From: Heracleum sosnowskyi | Lineage: Eukaryota > Streptophyta > Magnoliopsida > Apiales > Apiaceae | NCBI GenBank assembly: GCA_030848705.1 | Contig: CM061241.1 | Span: 79,679,178 to 79,743,177, forward strand | Length of the DNA stretch: 64,000 nt | Direction of reading: 5' to 3' | Shown here: positions 29,878-40,426 of the stretch, in pieces | Layout: each line of letters starts with the position of its first letter | How positions within the stretch are numbered: position 1 is the stretch's first letter | Translations under genes and position numbers: made by a program | The notes under the pieces: model-generated | Told to the model about the DNA's origin: nothing | The model's database searches: none | What the model saw: only the letters and a program-made list of their open reading frames with translations

Positions 29878-32002
29878 TTTTTACATCCATCTGAAAAACT
29901 TTAAACTTCTTGTGTGCAACATAGGCCAGAAAAATTCTTATGGCCTCCAATCTTGCAACTGGAGCAAAGGTTTCATCATAGTCAATTCCTTCCTGTTGTG
30001 AATAACCTTTTGCCACAAGTCTAGCCTTGTTTCTTGTAATCACACCTTCACTGTCAGTCTTGTTTCTGAAAACCCACTTTGTACCTACAATTGATCTATT
30101 CTTTGGTCTAGGTACAAGTGTCCAGACTTCATTTCTTTCAAATTCATTTAACTCTTCTTGCATTGCTGTAATCCAATTAGCATCTTGAAGAGCTTCCTCC
30201 ACTTTCTTTGGTTCTGTTTGAGACAAGAAAGCATGATACAGACATTCATTATTTGTTGCACTTCTAGTTCTTACACTAGCATCAGGATCTCCAATTATAA
30301 GATCAGGTGTATGTGCCTGTGTCCACTTTCTTGCTGTTGGTAAGTGGCTTCTTATATCAGTATTGGATCCTCCCCCTTGATCCATGCTCTCCTGATTCAT
30401 GTGTTGACTTTCTGCAGCTTCTGAGGCTCCCCCTGAGTTGGATGGCTCAGTGTTTGAGTTGTCAGAGTTTGAATCAGTTTCCTCAACTGACTCACTTGCT
30501 GTGTCTTGTTGAGCTTCTTCACGCTCCCCCTCAACTGGTTCTCTATTTTGTTCAATTTGAGAATTTCCAGTTTCTCCAGAATTTACCAGTAGAGGTTCAG
30601 AGTATGCTTCGTCAGAGTTTGTCAACCCTGCTTCATCAGAGTTTATATCATCAGAGAATAGATCTTCATTTTCAAAACGTAGTTGATCATATCCATCCTT
30701 GTCTTCAAGTCCAATTATTTTCTTGTCATCAAACGACACATGTATGGATTCCATGATCACCTTTGTTCTCAGATTGTAAATTCTGAATGCTTTTGTTGAC
30801 AATGGATAGCCAACAAAGATTCCTTCATCAGCTTTTAACTCGAACTTGGTCAACTGTTCAGGATGAGTCTTCAACACAAAGCATTTGCATCCAAATATGT
30901 GAAAATATTTCAAATTTGGCTTCTTGTTTTTCACCATCTCATATGGTGTTTTTCCATGCTTGTTGATCAGAGTTGCATTTTGAGTAAAACAAGCAGTTTG
31001 AACAGCTTCTGCCCAGAAATAAGTTGGCAATTTTGCTTCATCAAGCATAGTTCTGGCAGCTTCAATTAAGGTTCTGTTCTTTCTTTCAACTACACCATTT
31101 TGCTGTGGAGTTCCAGGTGCAGAAAATTCTTGTTTGACTCCTCTTTCCTTGCAGAAAGCTTCCATGATTGAATTTCTGAATTCAGTTCCATTATCACTCC
31201 TTATTATTTTGACTTTGTGCTGTGATCCTTTGTCCAGTAGATTTACATGATCCATCAACATTTGAGCAGTTTCATCCTTCTTTGACAAGAAATACACCCA
31301 TGTATATCTAGTATATTCATCAACAATTACTAGAGCATATTTCTTTCTGCCCATGGACATCACATTCACTGGTCCAAAGAGATCAACATGTAGAAGATGA
31401 TAAGGTTCCACTACTGAAGATTCAGATTTGCTCTTGAAAGATGACTTCCTTTGCTTGGCCTTTTGACAAGAATCACATAGACCATCTAGATTGAGTATTG
31501 ATTTTGGAAGTCCTCTTACAAGATCCTTTCTAATAAGCTCATTAATGTTGTTCAAATTGAGATGAGAGAGCTTCTTGTGCCAATTCCAACTCTCTTCATT
31601 TGACATTCTTGCAGTCAGACACACTGTTTTTCCATCAGAGTTTGTTACCAAACTTGCTTCATAAATATTGTTGCGCCTGTGTCCAACTAGAACAACTTTC
31701 CCAGTAGATTTACTGATAACTTCACAGTATTCACTATGAAAATCTACATGGTTTCCTCTGTCACAGATTTGACTCACAGATAACAGATTATGCTTGAGTC
31801 CTGAGACTAGAGCTACTTTTGTGATGATGACACTTCCAAGATTAATATTGCCATATCCCAGAGTGTGTCCTATGTTGCCATCTCCATAGGAAACTTTTGG
31901 GCCAGCCTTCTCCTCAAAGTCTGATAGCAGGGCTTTATTTCCAGTCATATGTCCAGAGCATCCACTGTCTAAGATAAGTGTGCTCTCTATTATACCCTGC
32001 AA
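29852..32002 (-). CDS. Element B Pol, first part: protease, integrase, start of reverse transcriptase
   Basis: A 716-residue frame. Protease motif LDSGCSGHMTG lies at the start, the pre-integrase zinc region has HKKLSHLN and CDSCQKAK, and the integrase core has HVDLFGPV, RSDNGTEF and PQQNGVVERKN. Reverse transcriptase begins with GTKWVFRNK and runs to DVKSAF, where a run of five T (plus 29869-29873, A on the plus strand) shifts the frame. The frame has no ATG near its start; the codon at 32002 is TTG inside TTTGTGATTGCAGGG, so pol must be reached by recoding or splicing. Confidence 0.92.
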   Translation of the reverse strand: MQGIIESTLILDSGCSGHMTGNKALLSDFEEKAGPKVSYGDGNIGHTLGYGNINLGSVIITKVALVSGLKHNLLSVSQICDRGNHVDFHSEYCEVISKSTGKVVLVGHRRNNIYEASLVTNSDGKTVCLTARMSNEESWNWHKKLSHLNLNNINELIRKDLVRGLPKSILNLDGLCDSCQKAKQRKSSFKSKSESSVVEPYHLLHVDLFGPVNVMSMGRKKYALVIVDEYTRYTWVYFLSKKDETAQMLMDHVNLLDKGSQHKVKIIRSDNGTEFRNSIMEAFCKERGVKQEFSAPGTPQQNGVVERKNRTLIEAARTMLDEAKLPTYFWAEAVQTACFTQNATLINKHGKTPYEMVKNKKPNLKYFHIFGCKCFVLKTHPEQLTKFELKADEGIFVGYPLSTKAFRIYNLRTKVIMESIHVSFDDKKIIGLEDKDGYDQLRFENEDLFSDDINSDEAGLTNSDEAYSEPLLVNSGETGNSQIEQNREPVEGEREEAQQDTASESVEETDSNSDNSNTEPSNSGGASEAAESQHMNQESMDQGGGSNTDIRSHLPTARKWTQAHTPDLIIGDPDASVRTRSATNNECLYHAFLSQTEPKKVEEALQDANWITAMQEELNEFERNEVWTLVPRPKNRSIVGTKWVFRNKTDSEGVITRNKARLVAKGYSQQEGIDYDETFAPVARLEAIRIFLAYVAHKKFKVFQMDVKSAFSQWEA

Positions 32003-32015
32003 TCACAAACAAACA

Positions 32016-34346
32016 CTAAGTGTTAGTTTTGAGGATCCAGACTTGCTTGGATCCTTTGTCTTTCTTAACAGTGTTAATTTTTGCAGCGGAATCTGTATTA
32101 TCAGAGTTTAAACTAACATTGTCAGATTTTACACTAGCAGAGTTTGCTCTAACCCATTTCAAGTTGGGTTTTAGCTCATAATAGTTATGATAAATTGCAT
32201 GATAACTCTTACATGTGTAAATAGAATGCCAAGTGCTCCCACAATGTTTGCATAAAGTCTGTGGTCTTACTCTAACATAATCATTCTTTACTTCTGAAGT
32301 AGAAGGTAAAGAATTAACATGTTTGTTCTTAGTGCAAAATCTAGCAAGATGATTAGAACTACCACAATTATAACATGTTTTTCTTGAGGCACTAGCATTA
32401 GGCATATGATTATTTCTATTATTTATGCCTACTTTTCCATTCCTATTTCTCTTGGACCCTTTAGGTTTCATGGCAGACTTAACCTCTTTGAGCTTATGTT
32501 TAAACTGTTTTCCTGTCATTAAACCAACATTAACCTGCTTCTCACAGATTCTAATTGGTTCTTTAACAGCTTCTAACTCAACAAGCTTCTCTGTTTTAGA
32601 TTCGATATCTACTTGTTTAACACAAGCTTCAACTGGCTCCATAACAGCTTCTTTCACAACTACAGATTTTAGCTTGGTGGATTCTGGAACAAATATCACA
32701 GGTTTAAGTTGTGGTTTAACTTTAACTTTGTCTTTAAACCTAAGTTCATCGTTTTCACAATAACCTAAACCTACAGAATCAGTCTGAAACACTTGATGAG
32801 TGTCTCTTCCAGAATCTGTCCAAGTCTTGATTATTTTTCTTTCTTTTTCTAAATCAGATTCTAGTTGCTTATACCTTTTAAGCAACTCCTGTTCAACATA
32901 AACAGCATCATCTCTTTCTTTTTGAATCTGCTTCATATTCTCAAGTTCTCTTTCAAGAAACTTGTTTCTTTCTTTAAGACTAAGATTCTCAGATTTAATC
33001 CTCTCATTCTCTAAAGTCTGATCCCTATAACTAACATGAACACTTTTCAGATATACTCTTAACTCAGATATATTATCAGTATCATAAGCATAAGTAGTTA
33101 GAGGTACCTTATTTTCAGAAGTTTCAGTCTCATCTCTGACAGTTGCCATAAGAGCATAGTTTTCTCCATCATCAGAGTCTGAAGTATCTGCCCAGTCTCT
33201 GCCTTTAGAGATGAGTGCTTTCTCAGATTTGCCTTTCTTGCACTCTGGAGCATAGTGACCCATCTCCTTACACTTGTAGCACTGGATTTGAGACTTATCC
33301 TTCTTGCCAGACTTGTTCTCCTTTCCATCAGACTTTCTGAAACTTCTCCTTTCAGGGTTTGAATCTTTCCTTGAGAATCTCTTTCCTTTCTTGAAGTTCT
33401 TGAATCCCATCTTCTTAAAGGTCTTCACCATCAATGCAGCCATTTGCATCAACTCCTCTTCATCATCCTCAGAGTCAGAAGCTTCATCAGAGTTTGAGTC
33501 ATCATCAGAGTTTGATGACTCACTCTCAGATTTAATAACTAAAGCCTTTCCCTTGGCTTTCTTCCTTGATGATTCCTTCTTGATGGGCTTCTCCTCGACT
33601 TTGAGAGCAACAGATTTTGTCTTCTTGCTTGACCTCCTGTTTCTTTGTTCTATCTCAAGTTCATGAGTCTTTAACAATCCATAGATTTCATCAAGATCTG
33701 TATCAGCAAGATCATAATTATCTCTGATTGTTGTTGCCTTTAAATCCCACTTTTCAGGTAGAGATAACAGAAACTTGAGATTGGACTCTTCAAGTTCATA
33801 TTCCTTATCTACCAGAGACAGATCGTTCAACAGTTTGCAAAATCTGTCATAAGTCTCAGTCAAGGTTTCATTAGTTCTTGAATCAAAGTGCTCATACTCC
33901 TGTGTGAGTATTGTTTTTCTGTTCTTCTTAATAGCACCTGTTCCCTGGCATCTGACTTCTAAAGCATCCCATATCTCTTTGGCAGTTTTGCAGCCAATTA
34001 CTCTGTTAGACATTACATTATCTAAAGCACTGTGGAGAAGATGTCTAACCTTTGCATCCTTTGCAATTGATGAGATATCCTCAGGAGTCATATCTTTCTT
34101 TTCCTTTGGAACAGTCTTTTGTGCTTGACCATCAACAACAGGGGACAATTTAGTTGGCATATGAGGACCATCATTAATTCTGTCAAGGTATTCTGGATCT
34201 GTAGCCTCCAGAAACATGGTCATCTTAACCTTCCAGATCGGATACTCTACTGGCCTGAGAATTGGAACCCTGATTGTTTCATATCGACTCACAGAATTGG
34301 GCTTAACCTGTTCAGCCTTAGGAGCAGTTTGATTTTCTTCAGACAT
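32016..34346 (-). CDS. Element B Gag
   Basis: A 776-residue frame starting MSEENQTAPK just inside the PBS. The N-terminal half is a UBN2-type copia Gag (YPIWKVKMTMFLEATDPEY, later FLLSLPEKWD). A Lys/Ser/Glu-rich hinge follows, with NSDDDSNSDEASDSEDDEEE (about residues 280-300). Zinc knuckles are CYKCKEMGHYAPEC, CYNCGSSNHLARFC and a third, CKHCGSTWHSIYTC. Between the first and second is a long coiled-coil-like segment (LKERNKFLERELENMKQI). It ends KQVWILKTNT at a TAG, and pol continues in another frame. Unlike in element A, Gag here is unbroken. Confidence 0.92.
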   Translation of the reverse strand: MSEENQTAPKAEQVKPNSVSRYETIRVPILRPVEYPIWKVKMTMFLEATDPEYLDRINDGPHMPTKLSPVVDGQAQKTVPKEKKDMTPEDISSIAKDAKVRHLLHSALDNVMSNRVIGCKTAKEIWDALEVRCQGTGAIKKNRKTILTQEYEHFDSRTNETLTETYDRFCKLLNDLSLVDKEYELEESNLKFLLSLPEKWDLKATTIRDNYDLADTDLDEIYGLLKTHELEIEQRNRRSSKKTKSVALKVEEKPIKKESSRKKAKGKALVIKSESESSNSDDDSNSDEASDSEDDEEELMQMAALMVKTFKKMGFKNFKKGKRFSRKDSNPERRSFRKSDGKENKSGKKDKSQIQCYKCKEMGHYAPECKKGKSEKALISKGRDWADTSDSDDGENYALMATVRDETETSENKVPLTTYAYDTDNISELRVYLKSVHVSYRDQTLENERIKSENLSLKERNKFLERELENMKQIQKERDDAVYVEQELLKRYKQLESDLEKERKIIKTWTDSGRDTHQVFQTDSVGLGYCENDELRFKDKVKVKPQLKPVIFVPESTKLKSVVVKEAVMEPVEACVKQVDIESKTEKLVELEAVKEPIRICEKQVNVGLMTGKQFKHKLKEVKSAMKPKGSKRNRNGKVGINNRNNHMPNASASRKTCYNCGSSNHLARFCTKNKHVNSLPSTSEVKNDYVRVRPQTLCKHCGSTWHSIYTCKSYHAIYHNYYELKPNLKWVRANSASVKSDNVSLNSDNTDSAAKINTVKKDKGSKQVWILKTNT

Positions 34347-34395
34347 GATTAATACTGTGTTTGAATCGTAAAACTGTATATATTAAATAGCCTTG

Positions 34396-34407
34396 GCTCT
34401 GATACCA
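34396..34407 (-). promoter_or_regulatory. Primer binding site of element B
   Basis: Minus strand TGGTATCAGAGC starts two bases inside the 5' LTR end. It is the standard initiator-tRNA-Met PBS of plant copia elements. Confidence 0.92.
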
Positions 34408-34409
34408 AT

Positions 34410-34955
34410 TGTTAGGCCGAATACACAATATAATCAAGTATGTATGAGAATAACGGTAATTAAGAACACTGTTTATGAATCAATAAACTGTATTTATATT
34501 AACAGCTTCTCTCTTTATGATGTTAATGAATCACAAAGAGCTTCTAGGTTACAAGAATAATATATCAATATTCGCGTCCCTTCTAGGGATAACCTATCTG
34601 TGTTTTTATAGTACACAGCTACATACAATCCTTATCTAATTGATATTCCTACAAGTTAGCTATACAAAACTTATCAATTAAGGATTGCTTCTTTTCTTCT
34701 ATTCCGTATCCTTAGCTGTATCAATATATTCTGCTTCTTTCCATCTTCAGAATATATTGCTTCTAGAATCTTCAATTCAGCACCGACAGCTAATTCAACT
34801 ATCACCCTGTCAGACTTTAAATAAACTCTGACCGGCTTCAATTAAACTCTTTACCCTGTCAGAGTTTAACTAAACTCTGACTGGCTTCTGATAAACTCTT
34901 GTCAGTACCTGTTGCTTAAACACTGATAAACAAACATTAGCAATTATATCTAACA
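34410..34955 (-). repeat. 5' LTR of element B
   Basis: 546 bp, next to the PBS. On the minus strand a TATAAAAACA motif (plus 34601-34610) is a plausible promoter. The AAACTCTGA motif recurs in the LTR. Confidence 0.95.
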
Positions 34956-34987
34956 TACATTGATCCTCAAAGTGTAGATGGGTACTC

Positions 34988-35340
34988 CTACATTTGGATT
35001 TAGTAAAAATGGAAAATCAAACTCTCATCTGGGGATGAGTAGATATGACTGGGCCTCATTTTTCTGAGTACTGCAGCCTCCATGTCTCGTTGTTGGTGTT
35101 TTTTCAAAAGGTTTGTGTCTGCATAAGAAACCTAACTATTCCATCAGTTGCTACCTAGCTTAAGGAGAACCTTCAATCTGACAGTAACCGTATTATGCCA
35201 CTTTTAGTCTGACACGACATTGATAAAGATCAGATCACATTCATATTAATGATAACTCTTGAATAACTTTAATCTATTTTATGCAGTTGAGGGATCTTGA
35301 ATAATTTGCACAATACAAATTCAATAACTGTTCTTTCCAG
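34988..35340. other. Right flank of element B, no clear gene
   Basis: A short minus-strand open stretch after CTGCAG at about 35095 (LRKMRPSHIYSSPDES) might be another relic exon, but I cannot support it. No element boundary seen. Confidence 0.25.
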
Positions 35341-35517
35341 CCTGATATCATCTGCTACAATTTGCTTATAGATGCTTATGGGCAAAAGTCAGAATATAAG
35401 AAGGCAGAATCCATATATTTAGAACTTCTTGAAGCAAGGTGCATCCCTACTGAAGATACTTATGCCCTCCTTATAAGGGCTTACTGCACATCTGGACTAC
35501 AGGAGAGAGCTGAAGCA
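35341..35517 (+). pseudogene. PPR-protein exon fragment
   Basis: 59 codons between an acceptor (TTCTTTCCAG) and a weak donor (GCA|GTCACC). The peptide contains two pentatricopeptide repeats, PDIICYNLLIDAYGQKSEYK and IPTEDTYALLIRAYCTSGLQ. Each has the two-helix PPR pattern (YNxLIDAYG, TYALLIRAY). PPR proteins bind organelle RNA. It resembles an internal exon of an Arabidopsis PPR gene of the At2g35130 type (from memory, unverified). No companion exons were found on either side, so it is probably a gene fragment. Confidence 0.6.
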
Positions 35518-36335
35518 GTCACCTCACTTCATTGCAGTAGCAGAGTAAAACATCATTTCAAAGGTTCCGATGAGAAAATTATTCCGACCTGCAAAATCAT
35601 TATATATTCATACAATACATACAGTCTGATACAGATATGGAACTAACCAAATTCCTGACAACACTATTCTACCAAATGAACCATTTCTGTTCTTCTTGTT
35701 TCTTCCTACACATCTTTTTGCAATAGATTTGCACCACACAGGTCTTATTCTGAATAATCCAACCGCAGAGTAAGCAATATTAAAAAAACTTGTCCTATAA
35801 AACAAAATCATATATTACTCAAAAAATCACTTTCTGAAAGGCTCTAGACTTTGATACTTCATGCTTGCACCATACATTCATCATTTGACTAATAATCCGA
35901 TAAACTGAGGTTTTGAGAAACCCTAGCGGTAAAGGTCTATTTACTTAACAACTTTGCTTCAAAAACAATGATCTGATAAATTTATATACTACTATAACAA
36001 ACTGTGCATTCAAAGACACCTTAACTATTTAGATTAGGTTCCCCAGAAAACTCACATTGTTTGCAGGCTTGAGTTATTGCATCAGGCTTTTTAAGAATTT
36101 ACAGTAGTGTCATTATCCATGACTTCATGAGGGTCCGAAGACAGAATGACACGTCCGGAACCGACGACCTGCATCTTGACATTCTACAGAAGCACCTTAC
36201 ACGCTGACCGGCCCCCCTGACAACAATATTCGTGTCATATCTGGCACCAATTGTCCGGACCAGCAACCCTAAAAAAGTGGCAAAATCATGGCATCAGCAA
36301 GAAAGTGCCAAATGATGGCCGTAGGGTTTTTTTCA
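35518..36335. other. Non-coding stretch between gene fragments
   Basis: No convincing exon. A GC-richer patch at about 36125-36250 (GTCCGGAACCGACGACCTGC) has no supported frame and could be the 3' UTR of the minus-strand exons to its right. Confidence 0.3.
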
Positions 36336-36452
36336 TTACTTGCCGAAGGGATCATCTGAAACCCATGATTCAGTGCTTGCCGCTTTAGTTTTCACAGCAG
36401 TCATCACGTTCAGATCAGAATTACTGCCTCCAAATGATAGCCTCTCCAGTTG
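36336..36452 (-). CDS. Terminal exon of an unidentified host gene
   Basis: 38 codons plus TAA, from acceptor TTGTGCAG to stop 36336-36338. It reads QLERLSFGGSNSDLNVMTAV and then STESWVSDDPFGK. It is in phase with the exon at 36672-36756, which ends GEQ|. A conserved-looking C-terminus ending WVSDDPF suggests a trafficking or adaptor-binding tail, but I do not recognise the family. Confidence 0.5.
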   Translation of the reverse strand, partial: QLERLSFGGSNSDLNVMTAVKTKAASTESWVSDDPFGK

Positions 36453-36671
36453 CTGCACAATAATGAAAATTAAAGGATAATCTATGAACTCTTTATGTAC
36501 TTCAATACGTGCTAGGCTAATATCTGAAAGATAACAAAACTCGACAACCTAACTCGGCCTAGGGATGAATATCATAAGGTACATTCATCTCATTGTAGGA
36601 GCTTTTCGTAAAGCCTTGTTTTTTTATTTAGCATGCTTATCTTATTGTGAAAGGAAATCATTCTTGCTCAC

Positions 36672-36756
36672 CTGCTCGCCAGATTGTATATCAAACGAAT
36701 GCTGACAGTCAAATTCAAGGCCACTGAATTCGTTTATGCTAAGTCCTTGAAATGCC
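36672..36756 (-). CDS. Penultimate exon of the same unidentified host gene
   Basis: An 85-nt exon with acceptor GGCTTCAG and donor CAG|GTGAGC. It encodes AFQGLSINEFSGLEFDCQHS and FDIQSGEQ, and its phase joins the 36336-36452 exon exactly. Upstream exons were not securely found: a possible one near 37740-37790 encodes EFRSFDLTRR but includes problematic stops. The gene may be another captured fragment, or its upstream exons may be very short. Confidence 0.5.
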
Positions 36757-39169
36757 CTGAAGCCACAGCATTTAAACTAATTATCTACTGGTATAAGCAA
36801 TAAACTAATTGATTACTCCTAAAAAATTGAAACCAAGGAACCCACTAAACAAAGGTCATCAAAATAAAATACAATAAAGCCACCAATATTATGCCTCTCA
36901 ATTGCGTGGAGGATGCATTCGCACGTATATATACTACATTACTTATTGAACTATACCGTAAAGTCACCAATATTATGCCACCGTAAAGTCACCAATATTA
37001 TGCCTCTAGATTGCGTGGGCGCGTGGTAATTGGTACCTCAATTTGTGTCTTTATTTTACGTCAAACACAATCCACTGAAGAGATGTATCTGTATGAACAT
37101 TGAAACAATAAGAAATATATAAATTGTGAGTTGTACTCCAGAAAATCTAAACACCAGCTAGACCACAATAGAGCATTGCTGCAACTCGCCATAACAGAAA
37201 AAAAACTTGATAAAACAACCCAGAAACATGCCGCTTTGTGGGATCAGTTGTACCTGTATTAAAACATGTGCTTGTATTAAAACATGGTTCATAGATGCAA
37301 TGCAACATATAGAATCCAGATTTCTATTAAGACATTAAATCAAACACGTAATGTGCACTTAAATATGTAATTCTACGTCAACAAACCAAGATATAAAAAA
37401 CCCATTATGTTTAATTGTTTCTATCATATGCAAATTCAAACCAAAAGAGGGATAGAAGATGGAGGAGCGGAAAACCTTCGATATTGGTTTGATTTCATAT
37501 TAACACATTTAAATGAGAGAGAAGAGAAGTATTAGATTCGAAACCAATATTAAGGATAAAATGGATAATCAAACACATATATTTCGATTAGCAAAGTGGG
37601 ATACACATATTGAAGACAATGAATTACATATATACATGCCTTTAGATTATCTTTTTGTATAAAATCTGGAAGAATGTAATCAAACAAATACCCAATATTG
37701 TAGAAATGTTTATATATCATATTTACAAACCTGCGTGTAAGATCAAAACTCCGAAATTCCAACAATTGCTCTTTCTTCCACTTTCATCATTCTGCGAAAA
37801 GCCAAAATCAAAATATGATTAGATATTCATAGTTTCGATATCTCTTGTATTGGATTTCATAGTTTCGATATCTCTCTAATAATCACATATATATACACGT
37901 ATTGACACATATATACACAATTAACATAAATATCAGTAAAAGAATCACGAAGAAAAAGAGATATCGAAGACATGGGTGAAGAAAGAGAATTTTGAATAAT
38001 TTTGAATAAAATGTACGTATAATCAATCAAGAGTTGAATTTTGAAAGATACGAAACTGATTGAAATCAAAATTTGAAAAAGTAGTATAGCTGTCTAACAT
38101 GTTAGAGTAACCGACGGGGTTAAATTAGGATAATTGATTGACAGATGAGTATTAAAAATTAAGAATGATCGGGTATTACCATCTATATTCGGGTCAATCT
38201 GATTTGTATTGATTTGTTAATAAATTTAGTGAAATTATCATTATCCTGAGAGAAAAGTTCAAATTTGAAAACTGCTTAAATTAAGGAAGATGATATCAAC
38301 GTAGATATGCTAGTTTGTTATAATAGTATAAATGGGTCATTAAATGGGTAATTTGTTTACCAAATGGGTTAAAAATATGGATAACCCATGGGTCAAAAAA
38401 AAAAACAACTAAAACCAAGTATATTTTGGATGAGTTGGTCAAATTTTTTTACCCATTGGGTAAATTGCTAAACGGGTGAGATCATGCTTTAAGAATATAT
38501 AGATGTACATAACAACAAATTGTAAATATGGGTAATGAATATTAAGCAATGCACAGTAACATTGCTACTTTAAAATTAGTATTGTAAAATGCGGGAATTA
38601 ACCGGTGAATGCAGAGCACATGCCTTAGTCAGATAACTGAGATTAATCGAAATGATTAATAAGATCATTAATCAAAATAAATTTTATTAATATTTGTCAT
38701 ATACAATTATATTTTGTATATAATTGTTTTATTATTTTAACTAAATATATATAATTATCATATATTTACGTAAATATGTTTAAAATATTATATAATTGTA
38801 ATAAATAAAATCTTCAAGATCTAACTTTGAATTAGAGATCAATTGAGGGTAAAAATTAAGAAAATTTATGATTTAGGCATCTAAAATAATAATTATATAA
38901 ACAAAAATAATGTTTTTTTTCTTATTTTTTAAATCAAGTTTCCACCTTTCTAATTTTTAATATTTTTTAAATTTTAACTAATTTTTATTTATTTTTGCTA
39001 ATTAGCTCGATAATATTATAAAACAATTATTAATTTAAATAGATTTTTGACCGATTTTGATTGTTTCAGTCTATTTTTGACAATTTAATCCAATTTTTGC
39101 AGTCAACAATTGGTCAGCGAGATTTTTAGAACAGCGGTTAAAACACAATAATGACGTGTCCAAATTCAG
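36757..39169. other. AT-rich intergenic DNA
   Basis: No supported gene. It contains a near-duplicate of ACCGTAAAGTCACCAATATTATGCC-type sequence (about 36955-37010), and ATGGGT/ACCCAT-rich sequence at 38330-38480 (AACCCATGGGTC, ACCCATTGGGTAAATTG) that may be an hAT-like MITE relic. The rest is AT-rich with nothing recognised. Confidence 0.3.
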
Positions 39170-39262
39170 TTTTATGAATTTAAAGATTTAAACCAGGAAG
39201 AAACTAACACGTGCTCTTAAGTTCTGAAGTCTTATTCCACTGAACCAGTCTTCTCGGTATTG
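39170..39262 (-). mobile_element. tRNA-derived SINE-like fragment
   Basis: Minus strand A-box-like TGGTTCAGTGG (39237-39247) and B-box-like GGTTTAAATC (39185-39194) about 45 bases apart, as in the pol III promoter of tRNA-derived SINEs. No tail or target duplication could be defined. Confidence 0.35.
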
Positions 39263-39338
39263 TGTAAAGATTATTTAAATATAGAATTTTTTAAAAATCT
39301 TTTTTAACTTCAAACACACAAATCTATATCTATCTATA

Positions 39339-39802
39339 TCTATATATTACTCCTATAAATTTGTGAATATCCCATACTTTAGGTTCGAATCCATATTTAG
39401 GTTCAGATAACATTTTAATATATAGATTTGATCCAATGAATTATCCATTTTAAGCTTGTTATTCATATTTAGGTTTGTAGAATATTCATATACTTATTTT
39501 GACCCATCTTTAATTATAGAAACTTTCTATTTAATTTTTGAATATCATCAATACCATAATAATACTTATGGTAAGTTCATTAATTAAAATATAAACTAAT
39601 CTTTTAATTTTTGTTAAGCATTTAATGTAAATTATCTTAAAATATATGTTACATATATAACAAAATATAGATAAAAAAAATTGAACGAATTTATCTTAAC
39701 ATTTAATGCAAAACAGTTATTATACCTTTGATCTTAAATCTAAAATTACTTAATTTATTATAATTAAATTATTTTTTTAAATAACCATGTGTGTAGCACG
39801 GG
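39339..39802 (+). mobile_element. Small Helitron candidate interrupted by element C (3' end at 50385-50395)
   Basis: Starts TCTATATATTACTCCTATAA after an A. Just before element C it reads CCATGTGTGTAGCACGGG, an imperfect hairpin, and after element C the sequence resumes CTATAACCTAG then T at 50396. The hairpin-spacer-CTAG|T order is the Helitron 3' terminus. Without element C the unit is about 475 bp and non-coding. Confidence 0.5.
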
Positions 39803-40306
39803 TGTTGTGGATTAAAAAACGTACTTGTATATTAGCTGCTAAGATTAATGAGCTTCGAGCTTTAATGGCTGCACTCGTGTTTCCGGACTAAATTGGTCCT
39901 CACAAGATGCCTACGTATCTCAAATTGTTATTGAGAATCAAGCCAAAGACGTAGTTCTGATTGTAGGATCAGGGTCCTTATATAGGCGTCTGGAGCCTTG
40001 TATTTATGGTACCTTTAGGAGACTTAGCGAATAAGTCTTATTTTTGATATTGGATAAGTATTGCATTTCTTGCTGAAGAATTCTTTTCCTTGTTGATAAA
40101 GGTTATGACTCATTAATTGCCTTTAATTGGGATTCTGGATCCTTCTTTGACCAGTTTGCCATAATTTGGACTCTTTTTATGAGCTGTATATTTTCCCTAT
40201 TCATTAATTACGAAATTAATGAATAATTAGGGTGTCGGGCCTTAAATACCGGCCTTTTGTTTGACTAGTCAATTATATTTCTATAATTACTTTTCTGACC
40301 ATATCA
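39803..40306 (-). repeat. 3' LTR of element C
   Basis: 504 bp, about six substitutions from the 5' LTR by eye. Confidence 0.95.
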
Positions 40307-40325
40307 TTTGCCCCCCAACTTCTGG
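40307..40325 (-). promoter_or_regulatory. Polypurine tract of element C
   Basis: Minus strand AGAAGTTGGGGGGCAAA abuts the 3' LTR. Confidence 0.8.
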
Positions 40326-40426
40326 GAAAATCTCCTTGGGGTTTTCGTAGAAGTTATAGCGTGTTTTTCCTAAAATTTTCCATTTTGTAGGGCATTTTTG
40401 ACTTCAAATTAGGTCATTTTTTGACC

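Larger units (their letters stand above)
23802..34955 (-). mobile_element. Element B: Ty1/copia Sirevirus-like retrotransposon, full length, very young
   Basis: Complete element of 11.15 kb. LTRs of 546 bp (TGTTAGG...TCTAACA on the plus strand) differ at only one base by my comparison (CAGCCCC/CAGCACC). The 5-bp TSD TACAT is at 23797-23801 and 34956-34960. A PBS for initiator tRNA-Met and a polypurine tract are in place. Order on the minus strand is gag, pol, spacer, third ORF. A 1-nt frameshift in pol, and a stop plus a frameshift in the third ORF, make this copy defective although it inserted recently. Its products could in principle be supplied by related intact copies. Confidence 0.96.

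Noticed and set aside
30307..30756. 149-residue plus-strand frame inside element B
   Set aside because: Antisense shadow of the minus-strand linker between integrase and reverse transcriptase; no motif.
33304..33666. 120-residue plus-strand frame inside element B
   Set aside because: Ser/Phe-rich shadow of the acidic and basic Gag hinge on the opposite strand.
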